Shown here: in pieces, positions 24,925 to 34,663 of the stretch
How the letters are laid out: every line of letters begins with the position of its first letter
Numbering within the stretch: position 1 is the stretch's first letter
Origin: Tissierellales bacterium
GTDB lineage: Bacteria; Bacillota; Clostridia; Tissierellales; Sedimentibacteraceae
Length of the DNA: 64,000 nucleotides
Reading direction: 5' to 3'
Assembly: GCA_018433765.1 (NCBI GenBank)
Contig: JAHDQO010000010.1
Coordinates: forward strand, 1-64,000
Notes under the pieces: model-generated
The model's database searches: none
What the model saw: the letters and a program-made list of their open reading frames with translations, nothing else
Told to the model about the DNA's origin: nothing
Position numbers and translations under genes: made by a program

Positions 24925-26823
24925 ATGAAAAAAATATTAGCATTATTGTTAGTATTGGTATTAATGTTGACAGCATGTTCAGGAGGTACACAACCTGTAG
25001 ATAAACCTAATTCAGCAGGAAATGCAGACAAGCAAGAGGATGGATTAATTTATAATGATAAACAAGAGTACAGTTCTGTTTATTCAAATGAAGTGACTAC
25101 TTTAAATTATTTAACAACAGCAACTACTATTGAATATGCGTTGGCGGCAAACTTTATAGATACGTTAGTAGAATACGACAGATATGGTGTTTTAAAACCT
25201 TGTTTAGCTACTGAATGGTCAGTATCGGATGATGGATTAGTTTGGACTTTCAAGTTAAGAGAAGGTGTCAAATGGGTAAACCATGACGGTGAAGAATATG
25301 CTGAAATGACTGCTCAAGATTTTGTAGATGCTATGAAATATATATTGAATAAAGATAATGCTTCCGCTACAGCTAACGTAGCTTATAAAGTATTGAAAAA
25401 TGGCGAAGCTTACTACAATGAAGAAATTACTGATTTTAATAAAGTAGGAATTAAAGCTGCTGATAAATATACTTTAGAATATACTTTAGAAAAACCTACA
25501 CCTTATTTCGAATCAATGCTTACATATGTTTGCTTCTTCCCTGTTAATGGAGCATACTTGGAAGAAGTAGGAGACAGATTTGGAACAAGTCAAGATACCT
25601 TACTTTATAATGGAGCGTATTTATTAGAAACATTTGAACCTCAAAATAAAAGAGTTTTAGCTAAGAATGAAAATTATTGGGATAAAGATAATGTACATAT
25701 TGAAAAAATAAATTACAAATATAATAAGGAATCAACCGCTATATCAACAGAGTTGTATCAGCGTGGAGAAACTTCTTCTGTAGATATTCCTAATACATCA
25801 ATAGATGTTTGGATGAATGATCCAGAATTAAAGGCACAGATAAGACCTGTCAGGCCTACATTTTTTACTTATTTTTATTGCTTTAACTTTGATCCTCATT
25901 TAGACGAAGAGTATGAACCTGAAAATTGGAAAACTGTAGTTAATAATACTAATTTCCGTAAATCTCTTTTCCATGCATTAAACAGAACAAGTGCAATGAT
26001 GACAGTAGAACCTTATGATCCTCAAAAGAAAATGCTTAACACTATTACACCTAAAGGATTTGTAGCTATGGACGGAAAAGATTTTACTGAAATGAGTGAT
26101 TTAGATGAGCTTACTAATAGTGAATATTTTAACCAAAAAACTGCTTTACAATACAAAGCTAAAGCATTAGAAGAATTAGAAGGAAAAGCTACTTTCCCAG
26201 TAAAAGTTTTAATGCCTTACAATACAAGTTATACAGATTGGACGCAAAGAGCACAGGTTATAGAGCAAAGCATGGAAAAAGTGTTAGGTCAAGATTATAT
26301 AGATATTATATTGCTTCCACATCCGCCAACTGGATTTTTAAATGATACAAGACGTGCCGGTAACTATGCATTAATGGAATGCAACTGGGGACCTGATTAT
26401 GCAGACCCTGAAACATATACAGATCCTTTTAAAGAAGGTGGTAGTTATAATTTCCCTGAATTTTGTGAAGAAGTAGATGAAAATGGACAAAATTTATATA
26501 AAGTATATGAAGCTATGGTAGAAGATGCAAAAAGTGAAGTAATAGATATTCATAAGCGGTATGAAATATTTGCTAAGGCTGAAGCATATTTGATTGATAA
26601 AGGATTTGTTTTACCATACGGAGTAGCAGTATTAGGTGGTGGATATAAGGCATCTTTAATTAATCCATTTGAAGAACCCTATTCTCCTTTTGGTGTTTCG
26701 TCAGATAGATGGAAAGGTCAGCATATTTTAGCTAAACCTTTGAATACAGAACAATATTATGAACTGCAGGAACAGTGGGAAATTGAAAGACAGAAAGCTT
26801 TACAAGAAGCAGAACAGAAATAA
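24925..26823 (+). CDS. Peptide-binding lipoprotein (SBP family 5), second system
   Basis: Extracellular solute-binding lipoprotein of 632 residues, longer than most OppA proteins. Signal peptide with lipobox LTAC puts lipidated Cys at residue 18. SBP_bac_5 features include LATEWSVSDDGLVWTFKLR, EGVKWVNHDGE and the PTPYFESML segment. It has a charged C-terminal tail (QEQWEIERQKALQEAEQK). The ATG at 24907 precedes GGAGG, so the ATG at 24925 is used. It delivers peptides to the permeases and ATPases that follow. The low resemblance to the first OppA beyond family motifs suggests a different peptide class. Confidence 0.92.
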   Translation: MKKILALLLVLVLMLTACSGGTQPVDKPNSAGNADKQEDGLIYNDKQEYSSVYSNEVTTLNYLTTATTIEYALAANFIDTLVEYDRYGVLKPCLATEWSVSDDGLVWTFKLREGVKWVNHDGEEYAEMTAQDFVDAMKYILNKDNASATANVAYKVLKNGEAYYNEEITDFNKVGIKAADKYTLEYTLEKPTPYFESMLTYVCFFPVNGAYLEEVGDRFGTSQDTLLYNGAYLLETFEPQNKRVLAKNENYWDKDNVHIEKINYKYNKESTAISTELYQRGETSSVDIPNTSIDVWMNDPELKAQIRPVRPTFFTYFYCFNFDPHLDEEYEPENWKTVVNNTNFRKSLFHALNRTSAMMTVEPYDPQKKMLNTITPKGFVAMDGKDFTEMSDLDELTNSEYFNQKTALQYKAKALEELEGKATFPVKVLMPYNTSYTDWTQRAQVIEQSMEKVLGQDYIDIILLPHPPTGFLNDTRRAGNYALMECNWGPDYADPETYTDPFKEGGSYNFPEFCEEVDENGQNLYKVYEAMVEDAKSEVIDIHKRYEIFAKAEAYLIDKGFVLPYGVAVLGGGYKASLINPFEEPYSPFGVSSDRWKGQHILAKPLNTEQYYELQEQWEIERQKALQEAEQK

Positions 26824-26850
26824 TAATATTAAGTTCAAAAAGTTGATTTT

Positions 26851-26875
26851 GCAAGGATTATATTATAATCCTTGC
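26851..26875 (+). terminator. Stem-loop between binding-protein and permease genes
   Basis: Perfect inverted repeat GCAAGGATTATA / TATAATCCTTGC with a one-base loop, without a T-run. It occupies the same place as the oppA-oppB hairpin of the first system and probably protects the binding-protein message. Confidence 0.6.
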
Positions 26876-26934
26876 ATTACTTAGACATAAACTAATAAGA
26901 TTTTGTTAAAAAACTTTAGGAGGCATATGGAGCT

Positions 26935-27879
26935 ATGTTAAAGTATTCTTTAAAAAGATTACTTCAATCAATGATAACCCTTTTTGTGATTGTTACATTA
27001 GTATTTTTACTTATGCGTCTAATGCCTGAAGAAGGATATTATGGAGATAGGGGCGACAAATTAGACGAAGCACAAAAAGAAGCAATTTTAACAGATATGG
27101 GATTAAGAGATCCTTTATATATACAATTGAAAAACTTTTATTCTGATTTATTACATGGTGATTTTGGAACATCTATTATCTACAGACCTAAAGTACCTGT
27201 TATTGATATATTAAAAGATAAATTGCCGTATTCATTATATTTAGGTTTATCTGCACTAGCTATTGCATTAGTATTTGGTCTGTCATTAGGTGTATTAATG
27301 ACGAGGTTTAAAGGAAAAATAGGAGATAAATTAGGGACAGGATATATAGTAATAATAAATGCAGTTCCAGCAGCTGTATATTATTTACTGTTGCAGCTAT
27401 ACGTCACAGATATATTGAAACTACCTATCTTATTTGATTCGGATAATCCTGCAAGCTGGATACTTCCAGCAGTATCAATGTCGCTAGTAAGTATGGCTAG
27501 TTATGCTATGTGGCTTAGACGTTATATGGTTGACGAATTGAACAAAGATTACATACGTTTGGCAAGAGCTAAAGGATTAAAAAATAAAGTTATAATGGTC
27601 AAGCATGTTATGCGTAATGCATTTGTACCTATGGCACAATTACTGCCAATGTCAGTTTTATATACAATTTCAGGGTCTATATATATAGAGTCGCTATATT
27701 CCATACCGGGCATGGGAGGATTACTAGTTGATGCTATACAAAGACAAGATAATCCATTAGTACAAACTTTAGTTTTAGTATTTTCATCAATAGGTATATT
27801 AGGTTTGTTCTTAGGAGATGTATTAATGGCTATATTTGATCCTAGAATAAAATTATCAAAACAAGGTGGTGGCAGATAA
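26935..27879 (+). CDS. Peptide ABC transporter permease (OppB type), second system
   Basis: Permease of 314 residues with an N-terminal helix, LLMRLMPEEG in the family's MPGDP position, about six membrane segments, the EAA loop YIRLARAKGLKNKVIMVKHV and a FDPRIKL end. AGGAGG lies ten bases before the ATG. Its stop overlaps the next start by one base (TAATGA). Confidence 0.92.
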   Translation: MLKYSLKRLLQSMITLFVIVTLVFLLMRLMPEEGYYGDRGDKLDEAQKEAILTDMGLRDPLYIQLKNFYSDLLHGDFGTSIIYRPKVPVIDILKDKLPYSLYLGLSALAIALVFGLSLGVLMTRFKGKIGDKLGTGYIVIINAVPAAVYYLLLQLYVTDILKLPILFDSDNPASWILPAVSMSLVSMASYAMWLRRYMVDELNKDYIRLARAKGLKNKVIMVKHVMRNAFVPMAQLLPMSVLYTISGSIYIESLYSIPGMGGLLVDAIQRQDNPLVQTLVLVFSSIGILGLFLGDVLMAIFDPRIKLSKQGGGR

Positions 27880-28844
27880 TGAATAAAGCATTGAAAAAAG
27901 CTGCAGATAGTATAGATCCGGCATTGTTCGAATTTGCGGAATATGATGAGAAGGCGGCAGAGAACTCAGGTTTTTCTAATTATTCTTATTGGAGATCTAC
28001 ATGGCAGTCTTTTATAAAAAATAAAGTAGCAGTATTTTTATTAATTGTATTAGTGCTATTGCTTGCATTTACAGTAATTCAGCCTTATTTACCTAATCAA
28101 AAATTACCAACTAAAATATATAATGATGAAGAAACAGGATTACAGTTAAGAAATGTTTTACCTAATAATGAATTTTGGCTTGGAACGAATTCTATAGGTC
28201 AAGATCTATGGGCTCGTATTTGGAGCGGAACAAGAACTTCACTGTTTATAGGTCTTGTTGTAGGAGCTAGTGAAGCATTGATTGGTATAGCTATAGGTGC
28301 CTTGTGGGGATATGCACGGAAATTAGACCGTATAATTACCGAAGTTTACAATGTACTTGATAATATACCAAATACAATCATATTAGTCTTATTAACGTAT
28401 ATTTTAAGACCAAGCTTATCTACTCTTATATTTGCTATGTGCATTACTAGTTGGAGATATATGGCTAAATTTGTTCGTAACTTAATAATTATCATAAGAG
28501 ATAGAGAGTATAATTTAGCATCAAGATGTCTTGGAACACCTACTCGAAGAATTATAGTTAAAAATCTACTGCCTTATTTAGTATCGGTTATTATGCTGAG
28601 AATAGCTTTAGCTATACCATCTGCTATAGGGTCAGAAGTATTTTTAACATACATAGGATTAGGACTTCCTGTTGAAACACCTTCTTTAGGTAATCTAATA
28701 AATGAAGGAAGACTTCTTATGATGGTACCATCACTTAGATATCAATTGTTTTTCCCTGCAATAGTACTTTCAGTTATTACTATATCCTTTTATGTATTAG
28801 GAAATGTATTTGCAGACGCATCTGATCCAAGGAATCATGTTTAG
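27879..28844 (+). CDS. Peptide ABC transporter permease (OppC type), second system
   Basis: Permease of 321 residues. It has a long soluble N-terminus of about 50 residues, a first membrane helix near 57-77, the OppC motif WLGTNSIGQDLWARIW, and an EAA loop around ASRCLGTPTRRIIVKNLLP. It is translationally coupled to the preceding permease and followed eight bases later by the ATPase gene. It forms the channel with the OppB-type subunit. Confidence 0.92.
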   Translation: MNKALKKAADSIDPALFEFAEYDEKAAENSGFSNYSYWRSTWQSFIKNKVAVFLLIVLVLLLAFTVIQPYLPNQKLPTKIYNDEETGLQLRNVLPNNEFWLGTNSIGQDLWARIWSGTRTSLFIGLVVGASEALIGIAIGALWGYARKLDRIITEVYNVLDNIPNTIILVLLTYILRPSLSTLIFAMCITSWRYMAKFVRNLIIIIRDREYNLASRCLGTPTRRIIVKNLLPYLVSVIMLRIALAIPSAIGSEVFLTYIGLGLPVETPSLGNLINEGRLLMMVPSLRYQLFFPAIVLSVITISFYVLGNVFADASDPRNHV

Positions 28845-28852
28845 GAGGTGTA

Positions 28853-29920
28853 ATGATGGGAGCGGTAAAAGAAAAAGTTAATGTTAAAAGTGATGTTGTA
28901 TTATCAGCAGAAGAAATAGTAATTAAGTTTAATCTAAGAGGAAAAAATCTAACTGCTATAAGAGGATGTTCATTAGAACTTCACAAAGGAGAAAGTCTAG
29001 CCATAGTAGGTGAATCTGGTTCAGGTAAATCGGTATTTACAAAATCTTTTATGGGTTTGTTGGATTCTAATGGATGGATTGATTCGGGCAGTATTATATA
29101 TAAAGGCAATGATATAGCTTCCTATAAAACCGAAAAAGATTGGTTAAAAATAAGAGGAAAAGAAATTGCTATGGTATTTCAAGACCCTATGACATCATTA
29201 AATCCTTTAAAGACCATCGGTAAGCAGGTACAAGAAGCTGTAGAACTTCATCAAGGTTTTAAGGGAGATGAGGCAAAGAAACTTGTATTGGAAATATTGA
29301 ATGACGTAGGAATATCAGAACCTGAAAAAAGATATAAGCAGTATCCACATGAATTTTCAGGAGGAATGAGACAGAGAGTTGTTATAGCTATAGCAGTAGC
29401 ATGCAGACCAAATATACTTATTTGTGATGAGCCAACAACTGCTCTTGATGTGACTATACAAGCACAAATATTACAATTATTAAAAAATATGCAGAAAAAG
29501 TATGATTTAACTATTATATATATAACTCATGATTTGGGAGTTGTAGCAAATGTTGCTGATAGAATAGCTGTAATGTATGCAGGAGATATAATAGAAATTG
29601 GAACATCAGAAGAGGTGTTCTATAATCCTCAGCATCCTTATACATGGGCTTTGCTTTCTTCTCTTCCACAGCTTGGAGTTAAAGGTGAAGATTTATATTC
29701 AATAAGCGGAACTCCCCCAAATTTATTCAAAGAAATAAAAGGAGATGCTTTTGCACCTAGAAATCCAAGAGCGTTAAAAATAGACTTTGAAATAAGACCT
29801 CCGTATTTTGAATTAAGCCCTACACACAAAGCAAGGACATGGTTATTAGATCCTAGATCTCCAAAGGTAGAGCCGCCAGAAGCTATAAAGAAAATACGAC
29901 AAGTATGGGGAGGTAAATAG
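28853..29920 (+). CDS. Peptide ABC transporter ATPase (OppD type), second system
   Basis: ATPase of 355 residues with Walker [11 protein letters not shown]-loop [12 protein letters not shown], signature FSGGMRQRV and Walker [13 protein letters not shown]. The C-terminal extension differs from OppD of the first system: the CRFADRC cysteine motif is replaced by [15 protein letters not shown], so no cysteine cluster is present. Such cysteine-free forms pair with OppF proteins of the next type. The start is one of two consecutive ATGs, with AGGAGG upstream. Confidence 0.92.
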   Translation: MMGAVKEKVNVKSDVVLSAEEIVIKFNLRGKNLTAIRGCSLELHKGESLAIVGESGSGKSVFTKSFMGLLDSNGWIDSGSIIYKGNDIASYKTEKDWLKIRGKEIAMVFQDPMTSLNPLKTIGKQVQEAVELHQGFKGDEAKKLVLEILNDVGISEPEKRYKQYPHEFSGGMRQRVVIAIAVACRPNILICDEPTTALDVTIQAQILQLLKNMQKKYDLTIIYITHDLGVVANVADRIAVMYAGDIIEIGTSEEVFYNPQHPYTWALLSSLPQLGVKGEDLYSISGTPPNLFKEIKGDAFAPRNPRALKIDFEIRPPYFELSPTHKARTWLLDPRSPKVEPPEAIKKIRQVWGGK

Positions 29921-29921
29921 T

Positions 29922-30860
29922 ATGAATGCACAGCAAAAAGAAGTTATACTGCAAGTAAAGAATTTAAGGGTAGAATTTGGAGGTAAAAAGAATAAATTTG
30001 TTGCAGTAAATGATGTAAGTTTTAATATTTACAAGGGCGAAACTTTTGGGCTTGTTGGAGAATCAGGTTCTGGAAAAACTACAATAGGAAGAGCTATCAT
30101 TCGTATTAATGAAGCTGCTGGAGGAGAGATAATATTCAAAGATAGGAAAATAAGCGGAAAGATAGATAAACAATTAGATAGAGAAGTAACAAAAAAAATA
30201 CAGATGATTTTTCAAGACCCAATGGCATCTTTGAACGAAAGAGCAAAAGTTGATTATATAATTTCAGAAGGCTTGTATAATTTTAAAAAATATAAATCAG
30301 AAGAAGATAGAAAGAAAAAAGTAGAAAAAGCTTTACTAGATGTAGGACTTTTACCCGAATTTGCAAGTCGGTTTCCTCACGAATTTTCAGGAGGACAGAG
30401 GCAAAGAATTGGTATAGCTAGGGTACTTGTTATGGAACCGGAATTAATTATAGCAGATGAACCTATATCGGCTCTTGATGTTTCAATTCGTGCTCAAGTA
30501 TTAAATATTATGTCAGCACTAAAAAAAGAAAAAGGGCTGACCTATTTATTCATAGCTCATGATTTATCTGTAATGCGTTTTATAACAGATAGAATAGCTG
30601 TAATACATAAAGGCAAAATAGTTGAACTTGCAGAAACAGAGAAATTATTTAAAAATCCTATACATCCTTATACGAGAGCTTTATTATCAGCTATACCACT
30701 GCCGGATCCTATAGCAGAGAAGAAAAAAGTTATTCAAATTTATGACCCTAATTGTCATGATTATAAAAATAATCCACCATCATGGAGCGAAATAGAACCT
30801 GAACATTTTATACTTGCAAATAAAAAAGAATTTGAAGAATATAAAAAACTATTAAAATAA
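29922..30860 (+). CDS. Peptide ABC transporter ATPase (OppF type), second system
   Basis: ATPase of 312 residues with Walker [10 protein letters not shown], signature FSGGQRQRI and Walker [13 protein letters not shown]. The C-terminus has [20 protein letters not shown] in place of the cysteine-rich oligopeptide-transporter domain of the first OppF. It lies one base after the OppD-type gene. Last transporter gene; three hydrolase genes follow with short gaps. Confidence 0.92.
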   Translation: MNAQQKEVILQVKNLRVEFGGKKNKFVAVNDVSFNIYKGETFGLVGESGSGKTTIGRAIIRINEAAGGEIIFKDRKISGKIDKQLDREVTKKIQMIFQDPMASLNERAKVDYIISEGLYNFKKYKSEEDRKKKVEKALLDVGLLPEFASRFPHEFSGGQRQRIGIARVLVMEPELIIADEPISALDVSIRAQVLNIMSALKKEKGLTYLFIAHDLSVMRFITDRIAVIHKGKIVELAETEKLFKNPIHPYTRALLSAIPLPDPIAEKKKVIQIYDPNCHDYKNNPPSWSEIEPEHFILANKKEFEEYKKLLK

Positions 30861-30906
30861 AAAGCTTAAATATAAAGGTTATAAGTGAAAGGAATTGGGT
30901 AGTAAT

Positions 30907-31896
30907 ATGGTTATAATAAAAAAAGAAGATTTATTAAAGGGTAGATATGAAAATTTAATATTTAATGACAATAAAATAATGTTAAAAGAAAAAGAAATTA
31001 GAGGAATTTATGAGTCAGAAGTGTTAAACACTATAGAATTTAAAGAGTTAATTGCTTCATGGAATGGACATACTACACAAAATTCTTCTATAGAAATACA
31101 AGTGAAGATTAGAAAAGGGGATGTTTGGTCAAGATGGTTTACATATGGAAAATGGTCAGATAGGGGATATAATAAAGGCAGTGTAAATGGTCAAAGAGAT
31201 GATATAGCTCAAATGGCTATAGATGTGATAAAAGTCAAATCATTAGATAAGTGCAGTGCTTTAAAATATAAGATAATATTGGAAAGAACTAATAATAATT
31301 TTGAAAGTCCTGATATAAGATTAGTTTCATTTACATTTAATCCATATAATAAAACAAGTAAGCAAGAATTTGATGGTTTTGATATTGAAATTGATATAGA
31401 TGTACCTATGAGGTCTCAGAAAACAGTACCTGAAATAGGAGGGATTATATGCAGTCCAACATCTTTATCTATGGTAATGGAATATTTAGGAGTCAATGAG
31501 GAAATTGTAGAAGTAGCAGCTGGTGTTAAAGATAATGGATCTGAAAAATATGGAAACTGGTCATATAATACAGCTTATGCAGGTGAAAGAGGATTTGAGT
31601 CTTATGTAAAAAAATGCGAATCTATAAAAGATGTTAAGGAGATATTATTGAAAGGAATTCCTGTAGCAGCTTCTATAAGAACAAGTTCTCAAGAAGATTT
31701 GGAAGGTTCTTTTTGTGCACATGAATCAGGTCATTTATTGGTAATAAGAGGTTTTATTCAAAAGGATGGAGAAGATTATGTAATAGTTAATGACCCAGCA
31801 GCTCCTACAAATGAAATGGTAAGACGAGAATATAAATTAAGTCAGTTTGTTAAAGCGTGGAGTAAAATAATTTATGTTGTTAGAAAAACTAAATAA
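30907..31896 (+). CDS. Cytoplasmic C39-like cysteine peptidase
   Basis: Protein of about 329 residues. The N-terminal 150 residues look like a beta-sandwich of unknown role (WSRWFTYGKWSDRGYNKGS segment). The C-terminal half is a papain-like C39 domain with Cys in GGIICSPTSLSMVMEYLG, His in HESGHLLVIRG and Asp in VIVNDPAAP. There is no signal peptide. Homologues with this layout are usually annotated only as C39-family peptidases, with no defined substrate. Start choice is uncertain: TTG at 30895 is two bases from AAAGG, ATG at 30907 fourteen bases. Co-directional with the transporter genes, so it probably processes imported peptides. Confidence 0.78.
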   Translation: MVIIKKEDLLKGRYENLIFNDNKIMLKEKEIRGIYESEVLNTIEFKELIASWNGHTTQNSSIEIQVKIRKGDVWSRWFTYGKWSDRGYNKGSVNGQRDDIAQMAIDVIKVKSLDKCSALKYKIILERTNNNFESPDIRLVSFTFNPYNKTSKQEFDGFDIEIDIDVPMRSQKTVPEIGGIICSPTSLSMVMEYLGVNEEIVEVAAGVKDNGSEKYGNWSYNTAYAGERGFESYVKKCESIKDVKEILLKGIPVAASIRTSSQEDLEGSFCAHESGHLLVIRGFIQKDGEDYVIVNDPAAPTNEMVRREYKLSQFVKAWSKIIYVVRKTK

Positions 31897-31944
31897 GAGA
31901 AATTTAAAGATGTCATATAATTTATTTGTAAAGAAGTGGATATT

Positions 31945-32817
31945 ATGAATGATTTTGCAGTAGCAAATAAAAATATTGTTCCAGTAAGAAGGGACCCTGA
32001 CGAAAAAAGTGAATATATTGATGAATTATTACTAGGAATGGTTGTAGAAATACTCTGGGAAGATAAAAATGATTTTTTATTTATAAATACTAAATATAAC
32101 TATAAAGGTTATGTAAATAAAAAAGATTTAATAGTTGATGAAACAAGTGTAAACAATTGGATAGATAAAAGTAATATTATTGTTATAGGTAGTTATATAG
32201 ATATTACACAAGGGACAGCATACAACACACCTGTAATATTGTCTGCCGTCAGAGGATCTCATTTGATTAGCTGTAATGAAGAAATATCAAAAAGGACTAA
32301 AGTCATGCTTCCCGATGGAAGAGTAGGCTGGATAAGAAGTAATAATATAAAAAAGAAAGAAAAATTGGATTTTGAAAAAGATGAAGATATTATAAGAGAT
32401 AATATCGTAAAAACAGCACTTTCATATTTGGGAACACAGTTCAGGTGGGGTGGTAAAAGTTCTCTAGGTGTTGATAGTTCAGGATTTACATGTATGGTGT
32501 ATTTATTAAATAATATAATTATATGGAGAGATTCGGACTTTAAAGAAGGATATTTTAAAGAAATCAGTATTGATGAATTGAAAAAAGGTGATTTGATTTA
32601 TTTTCCAGAACACACAGCAATTTATATTGGAAATAATAAATTTATTCATTCGTCTGGAGTTGATTCAGGAGTAATTATCAGCAGTTTAAATCCAGAAGAT
32701 AATGACTACAAAGAAACTTTAGCAGCTACAATATTAAAAGGAGCTAGTTGCTTTAGATCTAATACTATAGAATTTTATTTACAAAATAATAATAATGATT
32801 TTGGAATGAAAAATTAG
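31945..32817 (+). CDS. SH3b-NlpC/P60 endopeptidase-like protein with Cys-to-Ser change
   Basis: Protein of about 290 residues with two N-terminal SH3b-like domains and a C-terminal NlpC/P60 (C40) domain, the layout of B. subtilis YkfC, which cuts gamma-D-glutamyl-DAP bonds in imported murein peptides. The catalytic Cys of the family's DCSG motif is Ser here (D177-S178-S179-G180); a Cys occurs at 183. The His residues H223 (PEHTAIYIG) and H235 (KFIHSSG) remain. The DNA at 32476 reads AGT, one base from TGT. It may be inactive, a binding protein, or use another nucleophile. No signal peptide. GTG at 31936 is an alternative start. Confidence 0.8.
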   Translation: MNDFAVANKNIVPVRRDPDEKSEYIDELLLGMVVEILWEDKNDFLFINTKYNYKGYVNKKDLIVDETSVNNWIDKSNIIVIGSYIDITQGTAYNTPVILSAVRGSHLISCNEEISKRTKVMLPDGRVGWIRSNNIKKKEKLDFEKDEDIIRDNIVKTALSYLGTQFRWGGKSSLGVDSSGFTCMVYLLNNIIIWRDSDFKEGYFKEISIDELKKGDLIYFPEHTAIYIGNNKFIHSSGVDSGVIISSLNPEDNDYKETLAATILKGASCFRSNTIEFYLQNNNNDFGMKN

Positions 32818-32929
32818 AGATTTTGGATAACTGTTAATATAAAGTAAGATTTTTTACTCAAAGTGTTAATAACTTACACGTTACTTACTTTAAGAATTGA
32901 CTAAATAAAATGTTAACAAAGGAGATATC

Positions 32930-33937
32930 ATGAGTTTATTATTAGAAGCAGAAAAAATACATAAAAAAAGTGTAGTAATAGACAGTCATCTTGATCTTGG
33001 AGGAATAATATATAATCATAGATCAGAAGGTGAAAAACGAGTAATGGAAACACTTTTCCTTGATGATTTTAATAAAGCGTCATTTAATTTTATAATTGCT
33101 GCAATTTTTATTGAAAATGAATACTTGCCTGAATTGGCTTTAAAGATGGCATTAAATCAAGTAAATGCTATCTATGAAGATATAAAGGAAAGCAGCGAAG
33201 ATTTTATGTTAGTTACAACTGCTAAAGATATGGATGAAGCTATAAGAAAGAATAAGATAGGTATAATCATGTCTTTAGAAGGTGTAGAGCCAATTTATAA
33301 TAATCTTGGATTATTAAATATTTTTTATAAATTAGGTGTAAGAGGCTTAGGATTAACTTGGAGCAGGAGAAATTATGCTGCTGATGGAAGCTATTTTAGA
33401 AGTCCTGAAGAAGGAATTAGAGGCGGGTTGACTCCTTTTGGAATACAGCTTGTAAGAAAAGCTGAAGAAATTGGTATGTTTATAGATGTAAGTCATTTAA
33501 ATGATGAAGGTTTTTCTGACGTAATAAAATATACTAAGAATCCATTTATAGCATCACATTCAAATTCCAGAACGTTGAATGATATAAGAAGGAATATTAC
33601 TGATAAGCAAATAGAAACAATTGGAACAAGAAAGGGAGTTATTGGAGTTAATGCGTATAAAAAAATTGTATCAAGCGAAGAAAAATATCAAGATATTAAC
33701 AGACTATGCGATCATATAGAATATTTAATTAAAACAGCAGGTGAAGATAGTGTAGGATTTGGTTTTGATTTGTGTTCCAAGTATTATGATAATGGAAAAG
33801 TTTTAGATGTCTTAAATAATCATTATGAAAGTTTACTTATAACAGAAGAACTGCTGAAAAGAGGATACAAAGAGGACAAGATTATGAAGATTATTGGAGG
33901 CAATTACTATATTTATTTGAAGAATATACTTGGATAA
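32930..33937 (+). CDS. Dipeptidase, peptidase family M19
   Basis: Renal-dipeptidase family enzyme of 335 residues. Binuclear metal ligands are visible: H20-x-D22 in IDSHLDLGG, Glu near 116 in MSLEGVEP, His near 189 in IDVSHLN and His near 210 in IASHSNSR, and Asp in VGFGFDLCSK. Family members hydrolyse dipeptides and readily accept a D-residue at the C-terminal position. Here it could split L-Ala-D-Glu, making a YkfB-type epimerase unnecessary; no such epimerase gene is seen in the window. AAGGAG lies six bases before the ATG. It ends the second transporter unit. Confidence 0.9.
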   Translation: MSLLLEAEKIHKKSVVIDSHLDLGGIIYNHRSEGEKRVMETLFLDDFNKASFNFIIAAIFIENEYLPELALKMALNQVNAIYEDIKESSEDFMLVTTAKDMDEAIRKNKIGIIMSLEGVEPIYNNLGLLNIFYKLGVRGLGLTWSRRNYAADGSYFRSPEEGIRGGLTPFGIQLVRKAEEIGMFIDVSHLNDEGFSDVIKYTKNPFIASHSNSRTLNDIRRNITDKQIETIGTRKGVIGVNAYKKIVSSEEKYQDINRLCDHIEYLIKTAGEDSVGFGFDLCSKYYDNGKVLDVLNNHYESLLITEELLKRGYKEDKIMKIIGGNYYIYLKNILG

Positions 33938-33955
33938 TAATTTTTTAGACTATAT

Positions 33956-34000
33956 AGAAATGCTGTATATCTTGCTGTACAGCATTTCTTAATTTTTATA
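33956..34000 (+). terminator. Terminator after the M19 dipeptidase
   Basis: Stem AGAAATGCTGTA / TACAGCATTTCT with an 8-base loop, followed by TAATTTTTAT. Moderate to strong rho-independent terminator closing the peptide-scavenging island. Confidence 0.82.
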
Positions 34001-34105
34001 TATAAAAAAATTTATAAATAATACAAGCTTGGATTTATTTTTTATTAATAATATGATAATATTAATTATATAAAAAAATATATTATAGATTATGAAGTGA
34101 TGATT

Positions 34106-34663
34106 ATGTATACTTTAGAAGAATTAAAAAGATATTGTCTGAAATGTAAGAAATGCAGGCTGCATGAAACTAGAACAAATGTTGTCTTTGGTGCAGGAAA
34201 TGAACAAGCTAACATAATGTTTGTTGGAGAAGGCCCTGGATATAATGAAGACATGCAGGGTGTACCATTTGTTGGAAGAGCAGGGCAGCTGTTTAATAGA
34301 ATGATTAAAGCTATAGACTTAACTAGAGATGATATTTATATTGCAAATATAGTTAAGTGCAGGCCTCCAAATAATAGAAATCCATTAGAGGATGAAAGCC
34401 AAATTTGTATAGAATATTTAAGATGGCAGGTAAAAATCATAAAACCTAAAATAATAGTTTGTCTAGGTGCAGTAGCATCAAAAAAATTGATTAGACCTGA
34501 TTTGACTATCAGTAGAGAAAGAGGAAATTGGGTAGAAAAAGGTGATATTTTTTTTATGCCTACATATCACCCGTCTTATCTTTTAAGAAATGTAAAAGCA
34601 AAAAAGGACGCATGGGAAGATTTTAAAAAAATAAGAGACAAGCTAGATGAGATAAAGAGATAA
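34106..34663 (+). CDS. Uracil-DNA glycosylase, family 4 (Fe-S)
   Basis: DNA repair enzyme of about 185 residues that removes uracil from DNA. The N-terminal CLKCKKCRLHETR provides two of the four 4Fe-4S cysteines; KCRPPNNRNP and the Cys in IIVCLG region supply others. GEGPGYNEDMQG is the family 4 version of motif 1, and HPSYLLR is motif 2. Three starts are possible (GTG 34097, ATG 34100, ATG 34106); the last is best spaced from GAAGTG. The next gene encodes a glycosylase of another family. Confidence 0.88.
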   Translation: MYTLEELKRYCLKCKKCRLHETRTNVVFGAGNEQANIMFVGEGPGYNEDMQGVPFVGRAGQLFNRMIKAIDLTRDDIYIANIVKCRPPNNRNPLEDESQICIEYLRWQVKIIKPKIIVCLGAVASKKLIRPDLTISRERGNWVEKGDIFFMPTYHPSYLLRNVKAKKDAWEDFKKIRDKLDEIKR

